64,000 nucleotides of DNA, from assembly GCF_018474005.1 (NCBI RefSeq), contig NZ_JAHCSH010000005.1, positions 248,001 to 312,000 of the forward strand. Direction: 5' to 3'. The notes beneath the pieces were generated by a model. It was not told the origin of the DNA and did not search any database. It was given only the letters and a program-made list of their open reading frames with translations. Made by a program: the position numbers and the translations under genes. Below, piece by piece: positions 50,057 to 61,128 of the stretch. Each line of letters opens with the position of its first letter. Position 1 is the first letter of the stretch. This DNA comes from Curvibacter sp. CHRR-16. Lineage in GTDB: Bacteria; Pseudomonadota; Gammaproteobacteria; Burkholderiales; Burkholderiaceae_C.

Positions 50057-52399
50057 ATGGACCATTCGACACACGCAGGACACCACGGGCACCATCAAGC
50101 AGGGTCTTCCAACGATGAGAGTCCGCTCAAAGACCCCGTGTGCGGAATGAAGGTCACTGTTCAGTCACCTCATCGCTCCGAGCACATGGGGCACGACTTC
50201 TTTTTTTGCGGCCCCAAATGCAAGGCGAAGTTCGACGTCAGTCCCATGCAATACATGGGAGGGATTCAAGAGAAGCCGGCCTCACAGCCCGCGGCGACGG
50301 GGACGGTCTATACCTGTCCCATGCACCCCGAGATACGGCAAGACCATCCGGGAAGCTGCCCCAAATGCGGCATGGGATTGGAGCCGGTCATGCCGTCGTT
50401 GGACGACGAAGAGAATCCTGAACTGGCTGATTTTGAACGCCGTTTTTGGTGGACGCTGCCTCTGACAGCCGTTGTGTTTGTGCTGGCCATGTTTGGACAC
50501 CGATTGCAGTGGATGGACATGGCAGTACAGAGCTGGGTGGAGTTCGCGCTGGCCACGCCCATCGTGGTGTGGGCCGGTTGGCCATTTTTTGTCCGGGCCG
50601 CGCAATCCTTCGTCAATCGCAGTCCCAATATGTGGACGCTCATTGGCCTTGGTACAGGGGCGGCATACCTCTATAGCGTAGTGGCCACCCTTACTCCAGG
50701 CGTGTTTCCTGATTCCTTTGTCTCGATGGGTCGGGTTGCCGTGTACTTTGAAGCGGCGGCCGTCATCATTTCATTGACTCTGTTGGGTCAGATGCTGGAG
50801 CTCAAGGCCCGTTCCCGAACCTCGGCGGCTATCAAATCCCTCCTGGGCCTGGCTCCCAAGACGGCACGACGCATCAAGCCCGACGGGACAGAAGAGGACA
50901 TTGAACTGAGCCACGTCCATCTTGGCGATCTGCTGCGTGTACGCCCTGGTGAGAAAGTACCAGTGGATGGGGTGGTCACAGAAGGCAGCAGTGCTGTCGA
51001 TGAATCCATGCTCACTGGTGAGCCGCTGCCAGTTACCAAACGAGTGGGCGACAAGGTCATCGGTGCAACCCTCAACACCAGCGGTTCCCTGGTCATGAAG
51101 TCCGAAAAAGTGGGATCGGACACTGTCCTTTCTCAAATCGTGCAGATGGTGGCCCAGGCGCAGCGGTCCAGAGCGCCCATGCAACGCATGGCCGATGTGG
51201 TGGCGGGCTACTTCGTGGTTGCCGTAGTGAGTATTGCGGTTCTGACGTTTCTCGGCTGGGGCCTCTTCGGCCACCAACCTAGCTGGGTGTATGGCCTGAT
51301 CAATGCGGTTGCGGTGTTGATCATTGCCTGCCCATGCGCCCTGGGTCTTGCGACTCCCATGTCCATCATAGTTGCAACGGGCAAAGGCGCCGTCAATGGC
51401 GTGTTGTTCCGTGACGCGGCCGCCATTGAGAACCTGCGCAAGGTGGACACCCTCATCATTGATAAAACTGGCACTTTGACCGAAGGTCGCCCCACGTTCG
51501 AGAAAGCAATCCCCAGTGATGGGTTGGATGCTGACGAAGTTCTGCGTCTGGCGGCCAGCCTGGACCAAGGCAGTGAGCACCCGTTGGCTGCGGCCATTGT
51601 GGCGGCGGCGCGCGAGCGCAAGCTGGTGCTGGAAAAACCAGAGAACTTCGAGTCTGGTTCAGGCATTGGTGTGCAGGGTCACGTGGCCGGCCGCCATTCG
51701 GTGCTGGGAAATACGGCCCTGATGCAGCAGATCAATGTCTCTGTGGATAGTCTGAAAGTTCAGGCCGAAGCCTTGCGTGCTGAGGGTGCCAGCGTGATGC
51801 ACCTTGCCATCGATGGAAAACTAGCCGGTCTGCTTGCCGTGTCGGATCCAATCAAGGCCAGCACGATGGAAGCCCTGGCTTCCCTCAAAGCCTCCGGCAT
51901 GCGCATCGTGATGGCGACCGGTGATGGCGTCACCACCGCCAAGGCCGTGGGTGCCAAGCTTGGGATTGATGAAGTGCATGGCGAAGTCAAACCTCAGGAC
52001 AAACTAGCCTTGGTGGAGCAGCTGCAAAAGCAAGGCCGAATCGTGGCCATGGCCGGTGACGGGATCAATGACGCGCCGGCTCTGGCCAAGGCCGATGTGG
52101 GAATTGCCATGGGAACGGGCACGGATGTGGCCATGAACAGCGCACAAGTCACTTTGGTCAAAGGCGATCTACGTGGGATTTCCATAGCACTCGCACTGTC
52201 CAATGCCACCGTGGGCAATATGAAGCAAAACCTGATGTTTGCTTTTCTGTACAACGCGTTGGGGATTCCGTTGGCCGCTGGCTTGCTCTACCCATTCACC
52301 GGTTGGCTGCTATCGCCCATGGTCGCCGCCTTGGCCATGAGCTTCAGTTCAGCATCCGTCATCGGGAATGCCCTGCGTTTACGGGGCAAAACGCTGTAG
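50057..52399 (+). CDS. copper/silver P1B-type ATPase with YHS and heavy-metal-binding domains
   Basis: A 780-aa ATPase of the CopF/SilP group. The N-terminus has a His-rich stretch ([12 protein letters not shown]), a YHS domain ([15 protein letters not shown] with Cys pair) and a heavy-metal-binding segment [20 protein letters not shown]. The core has [38 protein letters not shown] and [14 protein letters not shown]. It pumps Cu(I) or Ag(I) to the periplasm, where CusCBA can take it up. A good ribosome site (GGGAGAAAG) supports ATG at 50057. Confidence 0.92.
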   Translation: MDHSTHAGHHGHHQAGSSNDESPLKDPVCGMKVTVQSPHRSEHMGHDFFFCGPKCKAKFDVSPMQYMGGIQEKPASQPAATGTVYTCPMHPEIRQDHPGSCPKCGMGLEPVMPSLDDEENPELADFERRFWWTLPLTAVVFVLAMFGHRLQWMDMAVQSWVEFALATPIVVWAGWPFFVRAAQSFVNRSPNMWTLIGLGTGAAYLYSVVATLTPGVFPDSFVSMGRVAVYFEAAAVIISLTLLGQMLELKARSRTSAAIKSLLGLAPKTARRIKPDGTEEDIELSHVHLGDLLRVRPGEKVPVDGVVTEGSSAVDESMLTGEPLPVTKRVGDKVIGATLNTSGSLVMKSEKVGSDTVLSQIVQMVAQAQRSRAPMQRMADVVAGYFVVAVVSIAVLTFLGWGLFGHQPSWVYGLINAVAVLIIACPCALGLATPMSIIVATGKGAVNGVLFRDAAAIENLRKVDTLIIDKTGTLTEGRPTFEKAIPSDGLDADEVLRLAASLDQGSEHPLAAAIVAAARERKLVLEKPENFESGSGIGVQGHVAGRHSVLGNTALMQQINVSVDSLKVQAEALRAEGASVMHLAIDGKLAGLLAVSDPIKASTMEALASLKASGMRIVMATGDGVTTAKAVGAKLGIDEVHGEVKPQDKLALVEQLQKQGRIVAMAGDGINDAPALAKADVGIAMGTGTDVAMNSAQVTLVKGDLRGISIALALSNATVGNMKQNLMFAFLYNALGIPLAAGLLYPFTGWLLSPMVAALAMSFSSASVIGNALRLRGKTL

Positions 52400-52448
52400 C
52401 GGGAACCCTGGTTTGGCGTTGAACTTCCACTTCGGGTTTAATCAGATC

Positions 52449-52817
52449 GTGCGCACCGTTCGTCTCATTCTGTTGATGATGCTCAGCCTGGCAATCCCAT
52501 TGGCGGGATATGCGGGCTTGGGCGTGCCGAAGATGCCTTGCCCCATGGAAATGGCCGCCATGGCAGAACTTCAGCTCAGTGCCGACATGGAGCAGACACC
52601 CGTAGCCAAAATGGGCAAGTGCTGCAATGACATGGAAACCCTGCTCAAAACGGGCAAGACCTGCAAGGTAGGCCAAGACTGCAAGATTGGCAGCCTGGGA
52701 CTTTCCGTCCATTTCCCCGCAATCCCCGAAGTTTTCAGCAAAGACACCCTCTTGGCCCGTCTGAACGACCGTGCCATAGAGCCTCGACCCATCCCCATCT
52801 GGCGTCCGCCAGCCTGA
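52449..52817 (+). CDS. small Cys/Met-rich secreted protein
   Basis: About 122 aa from GTG at 52449, with a signal peptide (LILLMMLSLAIPLAGYAG) and a Cys/Met/Lys-rich mature part: PKMPCPMEMAAMAELQ, KMGKCCNDMETLLKTGKTCK and GQDCKIGS. Such proteins are typical of Cus clusters and probably bind copper; no family was named. The start is uncertain, since an ATG at 52368 is in frame but inside the ATPase gene. Confidence 0.6.
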   Translation: MRTVRLILLMMLSLAIPLAGYAGLGVPKMPCPMEMAAMAELQLSADMEQTPVAKMGKCCNDMETLLKTGKTCKVGQDCKIGSLGLSVHFPAIPEVFSKDTLLARLNDRAIEPRPIPIWRPPA

Positions 52818-52899
52818 CCCCAACCCCTTGAATCCGTGCCTTGCCGTCTTTGTGCGGCCAGGTCGTCGCGCGCAAGCGCAATATTTCAGGAGTTGGGAC

Positions 52900-54180
52900 A
52901 TGCATTGTTCCGTTCACCCCCTTGGGCACCGTGTCAGCCGCAGGTTGATTGCATTTGCCTTCCCGCTCACAGTGGCCGTGCCGCTATGGGCCACGCCACT
53001 GTCCTTTGAGCAGGCCTTGTCCCTGGCTATCCGGGGAGCGCCCACCCTTGCAGCATCCCAAGCCAGGGTGGATACCGCACGTGCAGCAGCCGTTCCGGCT
53101 GGAGAGCTGCCAGACCCCAAGCTCGCAGTCGGTGTCGAGAACCTGCCCGTCGCAGGGCCAGATCGGTATAGCTTGACTGGTGATTTCATGACGATGCAGC
53201 GTATCGCCTACATGCAGGACATCCCCAATCGCAGCAAACGGGAAGCCCGTGTTGCAGTGGCCCAGGCCAAGGTCCAGCAAGCCGAATCTGCACAGCAGCT
53301 CTCTACCTTGACCGTGCGCAGAGAAACCGCCGTGGCCTGGATCCGCCGCTATGCCTTGGAACGACAGATCGCACTGTTCGACGGTCTCTTCCAACAAAAC
53401 AAGCTCCTGGAATCAGCGGTCCAGGCACAACTGGCCGGTGGGCGCGGCGCCATCGCCGACGTATTGATGCCCAGGCAGGAGGCGGCCATGCTGGCCGAGC
53501 GCCTGGACGAGCTGCGAACTCAGCGTGCACAGGCCATTGCCGCACTGCAACGCTGGATTGGAGCTGCCGCCGGTGAATCGCTGGAGGGCGAACCGCCCAG
53601 TTGGGCACTGGACCGTGAGGCGTTGGCCCACCGCATTCAAGACCATCCCGATGTCAACCTGCTCAGCAGCACCAGCCGTGTGCTGGATGCCGAGCTACAG
53701 GAAGCGCAGGCCGCTAAAAAGCCAGACTGGGGTGTGGAGCTCGCCTACCAGCGCCGCGGGGAGCAGTTTGGCGACATGGTCTCCTTCAAAGTAACTTTTG
53801 ACCTTCCAACGGCACCAGCGAAGCGCCAGGATCCGCTCATCGCGGCCAAGCAGCTGGAGCGGATGGGCCTGGATGCAGAGCTGGAGCTTGTGCGGCGTGA
53901 ACACCTGCAGGAACTTGACACCGAGTGGGCGGAACTGGCGCGCCTGAACCTGGCCGTGGAACGCAACCAGACTGTTCTGCAACCCCTCATGCGCGACAAG
54001 GTCGCCCTGACGCTGTCCGCCTACCAGGCCGGCAAAGGCAGTCTGGTGGAGCACCTGAACGCACGCCGGGAATCTCTGGAAACCCAACTCAGGCTGTTTG
54101 CCCTCCAAGGAGAACGCCAAGTGCTCAGCGCACGCCTTCACTTCACCAACGATGCCCCACTGACCGGAGGTGCGCAATGA
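52900..54180 (+). CDS. cusC: heavy-metal efflux outer membrane protein (CusC-like)
   Basis: A 426-aa TolC-family protein with a signal peptide and two helical-barrel repeats (LSFEQALSLAIRGAPTLAAS; LTLSAYQAGKGSLVEHLNAR). It forms the outer-membrane exit duct of the tripartite RND pump. ATG at 52900 lies behind CAGGAG. It overlaps cusB by four bases (ATGA at 54177-54180). Confidence 0.87.
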   Translation: MHCSVHPLGHRVSRRLIAFAFPLTVAVPLWATPLSFEQALSLAIRGAPTLAASQARVDTARAAAVPAGELPDPKLAVGVENLPVAGPDRYSLTGDFMTMQRIAYMQDIPNRSKREARVAVAQAKVQQAESAQQLSTLTVRRETAVAWIRRYALERQIALFDGLFQQNKLLESAVQAQLAGGRGAIADVLMPRQEAAMLAERLDELRTQRAQAIAALQRWIGAAAGESLEGEPPSWALDREALAHRIQDHPDVNLLSSTSRVLDAELQEAQAAKKPDWGVELAYQRRGEQFGDMVSFKVTFDLPTAPAKRQDPLIAAKQLERMGLDAELELVRREHLQELDTEWAELARLNLAVERNQTVLQPLMRDKVALTLSAYQAGKGSLVEHLNARRESLETQLRLFALQGERQVLSARLHFTNDAPLTGGAQ

Positions 54181-55673
54181 GCTTCACACCCATGCAAAAG
54201 AATCTGTCCCTCACTGCAATTGGCTTGGTGATCTTGGCCCTGGGCGTTGCGGGAGGTGCTTGGTGGACCAAGCGCAGCTCCAACATGGCACCGGCCACTG
54301 CCGAATCTGCCAAGTCTGAACGCAAAGTGCTTTACTGGTACGACCCCATGAAGCCGGATGCCAAGTTCGACAAAGCGGGGCCATCCCCGTTCATGGACAT
54401 GCAACTGGTGCCGCGCTATGCCGACGAAGGTGGCGCGGACACGGCCGCACTGACCATCTCCACACGTGCCAGCCAAAGTTTGGGAATGCGGGTTGCCACA
54501 GTCGTGCAACGGGACCTCTCCGGCACGGTGGAGGTCGCTGGAACCCTGCAACTCAGCGAGCGGGATGTCAGCATCGTCCAGGCCCGCACCGGTGGCTTTG
54601 TCGAGCGCGTTTACGCCCGTGCGCCTGGGGATGTCATCAGCGCAGGCAGCCCTCTGGCCGACGTCACCAATCCGGAATGGGTGGGTGCACAGCAAGAGTT
54701 CCTGGCCGTCAAAGCCATGGGAGACGCCACACTGACCCAAGCCGCACGCCGGCGCATGGCGCTGCTAGGCATGTCCTCCAGTTTGATCCAGCGCGTGGAC
54801 AGCAGCAATCGCACCATGGCGTTGACCACCATCACGGCGCCTGGTTCGGGCGTGATCTCGGAGTTGATGGTGCGCCAGGGCATGAGCCTGAGCCCCGGTA
54901 TGACACTGGCCCGGATTACCGGGTTGGGCACGGTCTGGCTGGAACTGGCCGTGCCGCAGGCCCAGGCATCTACCCTCGACATCGGGCAAGCGGTGGAGGC
55001 CCGTCTTTCTGCCGCACCTGAAACCCTCCTCAAGGGCAAAGTGACATCGGTGCTCGCAGAAACCAACCCGGACACGCGAACCTTGCGCGTCAGGGTCGAA
55101 CTTCCCAATCCGGGCCAGAGGCTGCGTGCCGGCATGTTGGCCACAGCGACCTTGCACGGCCCCACAGAGTCGGTCCTGCTGGTGCCCTCCGACGCCGTGA
55201 TCCGCACCGGCAAGCGCGCATTGGTCTATCTGGCCGAGGACGGAGGCCAATACAGACCGGTTGACGTACAGCTCGGTGCGGAACGTGATGGCCAGTTGGT
55301 CATACGCCAAGGCCTCAGTGCGGGCCAAAAAGTGGTGGCATCGGGGCAGTTCCTGCTGGACTCGGAAGCCAGCATGCGAGGGATCGTCCCTCCATCGAGC
55401 CTGTCATCCACCCCGATGAATACTGCTGCCCCCAGGCTGGAGAAGGTTGCGGCCTTTGAAACACAGGGGGTGATCGAGGAACTGGATGCCTCCAACATCA
55501 AGCTACGCCACGAACCCGTGCCAGCGCTCAAATGGCCGGCCATGACCATGGGCTTCAAGCGCGCCAAGGAGTTGCAGTCGTCTGGCTTCAAAGTTGGGGA
55601 CACCGTGCAGTTCCAGTTCAGGGCTGTCGGTGACGAATACGAGGTGGTGGCGCTCAAGGGGGTGAAGCCATGA
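54177..55673 (+). CDS. cusB: CusB-like membrane fusion protein with C-terminal CusF domain
   Basis: A 498-aa adaptor. It has an N-terminal anchor ([20 protein letters not shown]), a CusB heavy-metal-binding segment ([20 protein letters not shown] then FMDMQLVP), the barrel-sandwich/helical core ([20 protein letters not shown]), and, after a linker near 425, a CusF-like domain ([17 protein letters not shown], with Trp and MTM ligands). Fusion of CusB to CusF is known in several beta-proteobacteria. It is translationally coupled to cusC and cusA. Confidence 0.9.
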   Translation: MSFTPMQKNLSLTAIGLVILALGVAGGAWWTKRSSNMAPATAESAKSERKVLYWYDPMKPDAKFDKAGPSPFMDMQLVPRYADEGGADTAALTISTRASQSLGMRVATVVQRDLSGTVEVAGTLQLSERDVSIVQARTGGFVERVYARAPGDVISAGSPLADVTNPEWVGAQQEFLAVKAMGDATLTQAARRRMALLGMSSSLIQRVDSSNRTMALTTITAPGSGVISELMVRQGMSLSPGMTLARITGLGTVWLELAVPQAQASTLDIGQAVEARLSAAPETLLKGKVTSVLAETNPDTRTLRVRVELPNPGQRLRAGMLATATLHGPTESVLLVPSDAVIRTGKRALVYLAEDGGQYRPVDVQLGAERDGQLVIRQGLSAGQKVVASGQFLLDSEASMRGIVPPSSLSSTPMNTAAPRLEKVAAFETQGVIEELDASNIKLRHEPVPALKWPAMTMGFKRAKELQSSGFKVGDTVQFQFRAVGDEYEVVALKGVKP

Positions 55674-58600
55674 TTGCGGCCATCATCCGCGGGTCGGTCT
55701 CAAACCGCTTTCTGGTGCTGCTGGCCACGGTGTTTTTGGCGGGTGCGGGCCTCTGGGCCGTGCGTTCCACCCCCATCGACGCCTTGCCGGACCTATCTGA
55801 TGTGCAGGTCATCATCCGCACCAGCTACCCCGGCCAGGCGCCTCAGATTGTGGAAAACCAGGTCACCTACCCGTTGGCCACCACCATGCTGTCCGTGCCG
55901 GGAGCCAAGACGGTACGGGGCTTCTCGTTCTTTGGGGACTCCTTCGTCTACATCCTGTTCGATGACGCCACCGATCTGTACTGGGCGCGCTCTCGCGTCC
56001 TGGAATACCTCAACCAGGTACAGGGACGACTGCCTGCAGGTGCCAAGTCGGCCCTGGGGCCCGATGCCACCGGTGTCGGCTGGATCTACCAGTACGCCTT
56101 GGTGGACCGTACAGGTGGACATGATCTGTCCCAACTGCGGGCATTGCAGGACTGGTTTCTGAAGTTCGAACTCAAGACCCTGCCCAACGTCGCTGAAGTG
56201 GCCAGTGTGGGCGGCATGGTCAAGCAGTACCAGGTCGTGCTGGCCCCCCTCAAGCTCAATGGCTACGGCATCACCTACGAGCAGGTGCGCCAGGCACTGA
56301 TGAACGGGAATCAGGAAACGGGCGGTTCGGTGCTGGAACTGGCCGAAGCCGAGTACATGGTGCGGGTCAATGGCTACCTGCGGACCCTTGACGATTTCCG
56401 GGCCATCCCACTTTCCAGCCGCGGCGGCATTGCAGTTCGGCTTGGGGACGTGGCGACGGTGCAAGTCGGACCCGAGATGCGCCGCGGCGTGGCCGAACTC
56501 GACGGCCAGGGAGAGGTCGCGGGAGGTGTGGTGCTACTGCGCTCCGGCAAGAATGCCCAAGAAACCATCCGTGCTGTCAAAGCCAAGCTGGCCGAACTGC
56601 AAAAAAGCCTGCCACCCGGAGTGGAGGTCGTCACCACCTACGACCGCAGCGCCCTGATTGAGCGGGCCATCGACAACCTGTCTGCCAAGCTCGTGGAGGA
56701 GTTCGTCGTGGTGGCGCTGGTATGTGTACTTTTTCTGGGCCATCTGCGATCTGCGTTGGTTGCCATCATCTCGTTGCCACTGGGCATCGTGGCGGCCTTT
56801 GTGGTGATGCACATCCAAGGCATCAACGCCAACATCATGTCCTTGGGCGGCATTGCCATTGCCATCGGAGCCATGGTGGACGCGGCCGTGGTCATGATCG
56901 AGAACGCCCACAAGAAGCTGGAGGCCTGGCAGCATGCCCACCCCGATCAGGTCTTGCAAGGACAAGAACGGTGGAACGTCATCACCGAAGCGGCCGTTGA
57001 GGTCGGGCCGGCTTTGTTTTTCTCATTGATGATCATCACCTTGTCGTTCATTCCGGTGTTCACACTGGAGGCCCAAGAGGGTCGCTTATTTGGCCCCTTG
57101 GCATTCACCAAGACCTATGCGATGGCAGCGGCGGCCGGACTCTCTGTGACTTTGATCCCCATCCTGATGGGGTACTGGATCCGGGGGCGCATCCCGGATG
57201 AGCAGCGCAACCCCATCACCCGGGCCCTGATCGCGGTGTACCGCCCCGCACTGGAGTGGGTGCTGCAGTGGCCCAAAGTCACTTTAGCTATTGCCGTTCT
57301 GGTCTTTGCCACCACGCTGTGGCCGGTGAGCCAGTTGGGCGGGGAATTCCTGCCTCCCTTGGACGAAGGGGATTTGCTCTACATGCCTTCAGCCTTGCCG
57401 GGGCTGTCGGCGCAGAAAGCGTCGGAGCTGCTGCAAATCACCAACCGCATGATCAAGACCGTGCCCGAGGTGGAACGCGTGTTTGGCAAAGCGGGTCGGG
57501 CGGAGACGGCCACCGACCCTGCGCCCATGGAGATGTTCGAGACCACCGTGCAGCTCAAACCCCGGGACCAGTGGCGCGCCGGTATGACGCAGGAGAAACT
57601 GATCGAAGCGCTGGACCTGGCTGTCAAGGTGCCCGGCCTGTCCAACATCTGGATTCCGCCGATCCGCAATCGCATCGACATGCTCGCCACCGGGGTCAAA
57701 AGCCCCATTGGCGTCAAAGTCAACGGGACTGACCTGGCCACTATCGACCGCATGGCTAGCCAGATCGAGCAGGTAGCCAAAGGCGTGCCCGGGGTGTCCA
57801 GTGCTTTGGCTGAGCGGTTAACTGGAGGCCGCTATGTCGATGTTCAGATCGACCGGGTGGCCGCCGGGCGCTATGGACTGAACATCAATGACGTGCAGGC
57901 TTTGGTGTCGGGCGCGATTGGTGGCGAGAACGTGGCAGAGACCATTGAAGGATTGGCGCGCTTTCCCATCAATTTGCGCTACCCGAGGGAATGGCGAGAT
58001 ACCCCCGAGAAGTTGGCCCAGCTTCCCATCCTGACACCCATGGGGCAACAGATCACCCTTGGTACGGTGGCCAAAGTCAGGATCACCGATGGCCCGCCCA
58101 TGCTCAAAACTGAAAACGCGCGCCCCTCCAACTGGGTCTATGTGGACGTGCGTGGGCGAGATCTGGCTTCCGTCGCCAACGATCTCCGTCAGGCGGTGAG
58201 CCAGCAGGTCAAGCTCGAACCAGGGGTCAGCATTACCTATTCGGGCCAGTTTGAGTTCCTGGAGCGCGCCAATGCCCGGCTCAAGGTCGTGGTACCGGCC
58301 ACCTTGCTGATCATCTTCGTACTGCTGTACCTGACCTTCAACCGACTGGATGAGGCTGCGCTGATCATGGCCACGCTGCCATTTGCGCTGGCGGGTGGGG
58401 TCTGGTTTCTGTACCTGATGGGCTACCACCTGTCAGTGGCCACCGGCGTGGGGTTCATCGCGCTGGCGGGGGTAGCGGCAGAGTTTGGCGTGGTGATGCT
58501 GCTCTATCTCAAGCAAGCCTTGGCCGAGCGAACTATCCTAGATGAAGCCCCCGGAGTTGTCATGGTTCTGGATGCCATTCGCGAAGGTGCAGTGCTTCGA

Positions 58601-58804
58601 GTGCGCCCCAAGGCCATGACGGTAGCGGTGATCCTGGCGGGCCTGATTCCCATTGTCTGGGGAAGTGGTACTGGCTCGGAGGTGATGAGCCGGATTGCGG
58701 CGCCCATGCTGGGAGGAATGATCACGGCGCCACTGCTGTCACTCTTCATCATCCCAGCCGCCTACCGGATGATGCGTGTGCGCGCGGCACGCAGACGCGA
58801 TTAG
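55670..58804 (+). CDS. cusA: heavy-metal RND efflux transporter CusA
   Basis: A 1044-aa HME-RND proton antiporter with 12 helices. Signature parts: [40 protein letters not shown] (proton-relay Asp), [40 protein letters not shown] (Met of the copper path) and [20 protein letters not shown]. These place it in the Cu(I)/Ag(I) exporting CusA/SilA group. It starts within the cusB stop (ATGA) and ends within the stop codon of the convergent metallophosphoesterase. Confidence 0.94.
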   Translation: MIAAIIRGSVSNRFLVLLATVFLAGAGLWAVRSTPIDALPDLSDVQVIIRTSYPGQAPQIVENQVTYPLATTMLSVPGAKTVRGFSFFGDSFVYILFDDATDLYWARSRVLEYLNQVQGRLPAGAKSALGPDATGVGWIYQYALVDRTGGHDLSQLRALQDWFLKFELKTLPNVAEVASVGGMVKQYQVVLAPLKLNGYGITYEQVRQALMNGNQETGGSVLELAEAEYMVRVNGYLRTLDDFRAIPLSSRGGIAVRLGDVATVQVGPEMRRGVAELDGQGEVAGGVVLLRSGKNAQETIRAVKAKLAELQKSLPPGVEVVTTYDRSALIERAIDNLSAKLVEEFVVVALVCVLFLGHLRSALVAIISLPLGIVAAFVVMHIQGINANIMSLGGIAIAIGAMVDAAVVMIENAHKKLEAWQHAHPDQVLQGQERWNVITEAAVEVGPALFFSLMIITLSFIPVFTLEAQEGRLFGPLAFTKTYAMAAAAGLSVTLIPILMGYWIRGRIPDEQRNPITRALIAVYRPALEWVLQWPKVTLAIAVLVFATTLWPVSQLGGEFLPPLDEGDLLYMPSALPGLSAQKASELLQITNRMIKTVPEVERVFGKAGRAETATDPAPMEMFETTVQLKPRDQWRAGMTQEKLIEALDLAVKVPGLSNIWIPPIRNRIDMLATGVKSPIGVKVNGTDLATIDRMASQIEQVAKGVPGVSSALAERLTGGRYVDVQIDRVAAGRYGLNINDVQALVSGAIGGENVAETIEGLARFPINLRYPREWRDTPEKLAQLPILTPMGQQITLGTVAKVRITDGPPMLKTENARPSNWVYVDVRGRDLASVANDLRQAVSQQVKLEPGVSITYSGQFEFLERANARLKVVVPATLLIIFVLLYLTFNRLDEAALIMATLPFALAGGVWFLYLMGYHLSVATGVGFIALAGVAAEFGVVMLLYLKQALAERTILDEAPGVVMVLDAIREGAVLRVRPKAMTVAVILAGLIPIVWGSGTGSEVMSRIAAPMLGGMITAPLLSLFIIPAAYRMMRVRAARRRD

Positions 58805-59607
58805 TTCAGGGGAATCACCAGTTTTTTGTCAAAGAGCGGATTCTCAAACTGAAAGTCCCCCTTGGAGGCTGCCAAGGCCCGGTTGCGGACGTACCCCGCG
58901 GGGTTGGCCACCACACGGCACCGGCCAACTTGGTAGTCAAAGGAGTCGTGCACATGGCCATGCAGCCACAGGTCAACGTTGGGCATCAACGCGGACAGAT
59001 CGCTCACGTACGCCCCGTTACGCTTATCTCCCACATACCGAGGGTGGACAGACAAGGGATGGGGGCCATGGTGGGTAATGACCACAGTTTTCCCGTCAAA
59101 TGGCTTCGCTAGTTCCTGTGTCAGCCAATGTCGGGAGGCCGCATGCTGATCCAAGGCATCCTGCGGCGTAAAGGCTTGCGAGCCCGTTTGGATAAAGAAG
59201 TGGTCTTGGATGCGCTGCTGCACGTCTTCCATGACGTGTGCCTGTGAATACATGGATCGCAGACGGTAGTCGGTCCACATCGTACAACCCAGAAAACGCA
59301 TGCCACCAAGGATCAGAACATCCTGCTGAAGATAGTGGATTCCGGCCGCCGCCGCGGATTCTCGAAGCCGGTGTTCCACAGCGTCCAGAGAATCTCCGTA
59401 AAACTCATGGTTGCCGGCTATGTAGATGATGGGGACATGGCTTTGCGCAGCCCACTGCGCAAATGTGTCGATGGCCAAAGTGCCTTTGTGGATATCTCCT
59501 GCCAAAACCAGAACGTCTGCGGCCTGGGCCGGACAGATCAACCGCTCTTCAGGCCAACGCGTGTGCAAGAGGTCCAAATGCAGGTCGGAAGCGAGCTGAA
59601 TGTTCAT
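58801..59607 (-). CDS. calcineurin-like metallophosphoesterase
   Basis: A 268-aa phosphoesterase. The metal motifs are in order: [42 protein letters not shown] and [13 protein letters not shown]. The substrate is unknown (nucleic acid, nucleotide or phosphoprotein). It converges on cusA with overlapping stop codons and is not part of the metal block; the HTH-HAD pair 0.5 kb away may be related to it. Confidence 0.88.
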   Translation of the reverse strand: MNIQLASDLHLDLLHTRWPEERLICPAQAADVLVLAGDIHKGTLAIDTFAQWAAQSHVPIIYIAGNHEFYGDSLDAVEHRLRESAAAAGIHYLQQDVLILGGMRFLGCTMWTDYRLRSMYSQAHVMEDVQQRIQDHFFIQTGSQAFTPQDALDQHAASRHWLTQELAKPFDGKTVVITHHGPHPLSVHPRYVGDKRNGAYVSDLSALMPNVDLWLHGHVHDSFDYQVGRCRVVANPAGYVRNRALAASKGDFQFENPLFDKKLVIPLN

Positions 59608-59674
59608 GGACCGGGCTGACACTTGCAGTCGCAGCAGACCTGCGGATGTTGCGGATAGCAGCTCAAAAGTCAGT

Positions 59675-60130
59675 TCAGTTGACGAGTTTGAACTTCATCG
59701 CATCCAGCTGGAACTCGTCGGCATTGTGTCCAACGAACGAAGCGGAATACAACTCCCCGGTTGTCGTTTCAAAGACATCCATGGGGCTGTGTTCGGTATC
59801 GGGTTCACGACCGGACCAGACAGCGCCAATCTGATCCATTTTCCAGTTGTCGGTCCCGTTCACATGGCCCGGAGTGAGGATATGCACGGATTTCAACCGA
59901 ATGCCACTCTCAGGCCCCAAGCCAATCAGCTGCTCCACACCGCTGAACTCTGCAAACAGTATGGTGCGGCCGCAGGCGAACTCTTCGTCCTCCATTGTTT
60001 CGGATTGCTCAAAGTAGGCCAGAAACCAGGTTTGTTGCAAGGCAAGCTCGGTTGCCGTCCAAACAGTCTCGTCGGGCTCACAAAACAGGGCTGAAATAGG
60101 AGAGCGAAATGGGGCGCGAGTGAGGAACAT
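59675..60130 (-). CDS. hypothetical protein (151 aa)
   Basis: A soluble acidic protein with no recognised domain; the best-ordered segments are TVWTATELALQQTWFLAYFE, FAEFSGVEQLIGLGPESGIR and the C-terminal SASFVGHNADEFQLDAMKF. It is divergent from the HTH gene and shares a 65-base control region with it. It is 67 bases from the metallophosphoesterase start, on the same strand. Confidence 0.5.
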   Translation of the reverse strand: MFLTRAPFRSPISALFCEPDETVWTATELALQQTWFLAYFEQSETMEDEEFACGRTILFAEFSGVEQLIGLGPESGIRLKSVHILTPGHVNGTDNWKMDQIGAVWSGREPDTEHSPMDVFETTTGELYSASFVGHNADEFQLDAMKFKLVN

Positions 60131-60195
60131 AGAGACTCAAAATGAACACTATAGATTGTAGCCCTATAGAGGTCATTGCTAATTAATCGGTGAGC
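60131..60195. promoter_or_regulatory. divergent control region between the 151-aa gene and the HTH gene
   Basis: Contains two CTATAG palindromes (in ACTATAGATTGTAGCCCTAT and TAGAGG, about 15 bases apart), a plausible operator for the Xre-type regulator encoded beside it. Confidence 0.35.
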
Positions 60196-60489
60196 ATGTC
60201 AAATGCCACCAAACCACGAAACAACTTCGCCACCGCGCTACGATCCGTCCGTCGCTCCAAGGGGTTGAGCCAGGAGGCTTTTGGCCTGGTTTCAAGCCGA
60301 ACTTATGTCAGTACCCTGGAGAGAAAGATCCAATCTCCAACGCTGAATAAGGTGGATGTCTTGGCGGAAGTCTTGGGCGTTCATCCTTTGACCCTGCTCG
60401 CCAGGTCCTACCTCCGTAAGACGGACGCAACCTCGGTGGACAAGGTGTTGGCCCTCGTCGCCACCCAGATTTCGGAGCTCGACAAGTAG
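60196..60489 (+). CDS. Xre-type helix-turn-helix regulator
   Basis: A 97-aa DNA-binding protein with a lambda-repressor-type HTH covering about residues 10-65 (LRSVRRSKGLSQEAFGLVSS then TYVSTLERKIQSPTLNKVDV). The C-terminal 30 residues are helical, perhaps for dimerisation. ATG at 60196 is chosen over GTG at 60190 because of the CGGTGAG ribosome site. It lies 90 bases before the HAD gene. Confidence 0.82.
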   Translation: MSNATKPRNNFATALRSVRRSKGLSQEAFGLVSSRTYVSTLERKIQSPTLNKVDVLAEVLGVHPLTLLARSYLRKTDATSVDKVLALVATQISELDK

Positions 60490-60579
60490 CTATTCGTAAT
60501 TCTGGAAAGTCCAAACGCGCGGTGCTTTCCATGGAGCCAGGCTGTATAGACTAGTGCAGTCGCCATCGGAAGCACCGCC

Positions 60580-61074
60580 ATGCTCTATTCAAGCCCAAGC
60601 CACAGGGCAACTGCAGCCGTACAAGTTATTTTTCTGGATTTTGATGGGGTGATGCACCCTGAGTTTTGCCATGAATCCAAGCACTTTGTGCACCTGGATA
60701 TCTTTGAGGCGGTGATGCGTACAGCCCCCCACGTTGAGCTGGTGATTTCCAGCACATGGCGCTACAAACGATCCTTGGAAGAACTCAAAGCCTTGTTTTC
60801 GGACGATGTGGCGGCGCGGATAGTTGGCGCTACGCCGCCATACGCACAGCTGGAGGATGTTCCCGATGTGCTGGTTGGCTATGAGCGCGAGGCCGAATGC
60901 AGGAATTGGTTGGAGCAACATGGACGCACAACACGAGAGTGGCTGGCCGTGGATGACCGGTCCTGGAATTTCCGCCCCTTCAATCCCCATGTTTTCCTTG
61001 TGGACGGAGATGTGGGACTGGATGTGAGCGCTGCAGCGAAACTTGCGGCCCGCATCCATGGTGCATTGGCCTGA
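60580..61074 (+). CDS. HAD-domain protein (RNA-repair-type HAD family)
   Basis: A 164-aa protein with the HAD nucleophile motif VIFLDFDGVMHPEFCHES, motif II VELVISSTWRYKRSLEELKA and the distal acidic site WLAVDDRSWNFRPF. It resembles the small HAD domain described in bacterial RNA-repair proteins, which are phosphatases acting on nucleic-acid ends. No ligase or kinase domain is fused to it. It may form a small module with the Xre regulator upstream. The substrate is inferred. Confidence 0.75.
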   Translation: MLYSSPSHRATAAVQVIFLDFDGVMHPEFCHESKHFVHLDIFEAVMRTAPHVELVISSTWRYKRSLEELKALFSDDVAARIVGATPPYAQLEDVPDVLVGYEREAECRNWLEQHGRTTREWLAVDDRSWNFRPFNPHVFLVDGDVGLDVSAAAKLAARIHGALA

Positions 61075-61128
61075 TCATTGCTGTCACGGTTACTGTAATG
61101 TCTGTCCGAAGCACTACCGACTGATGCC

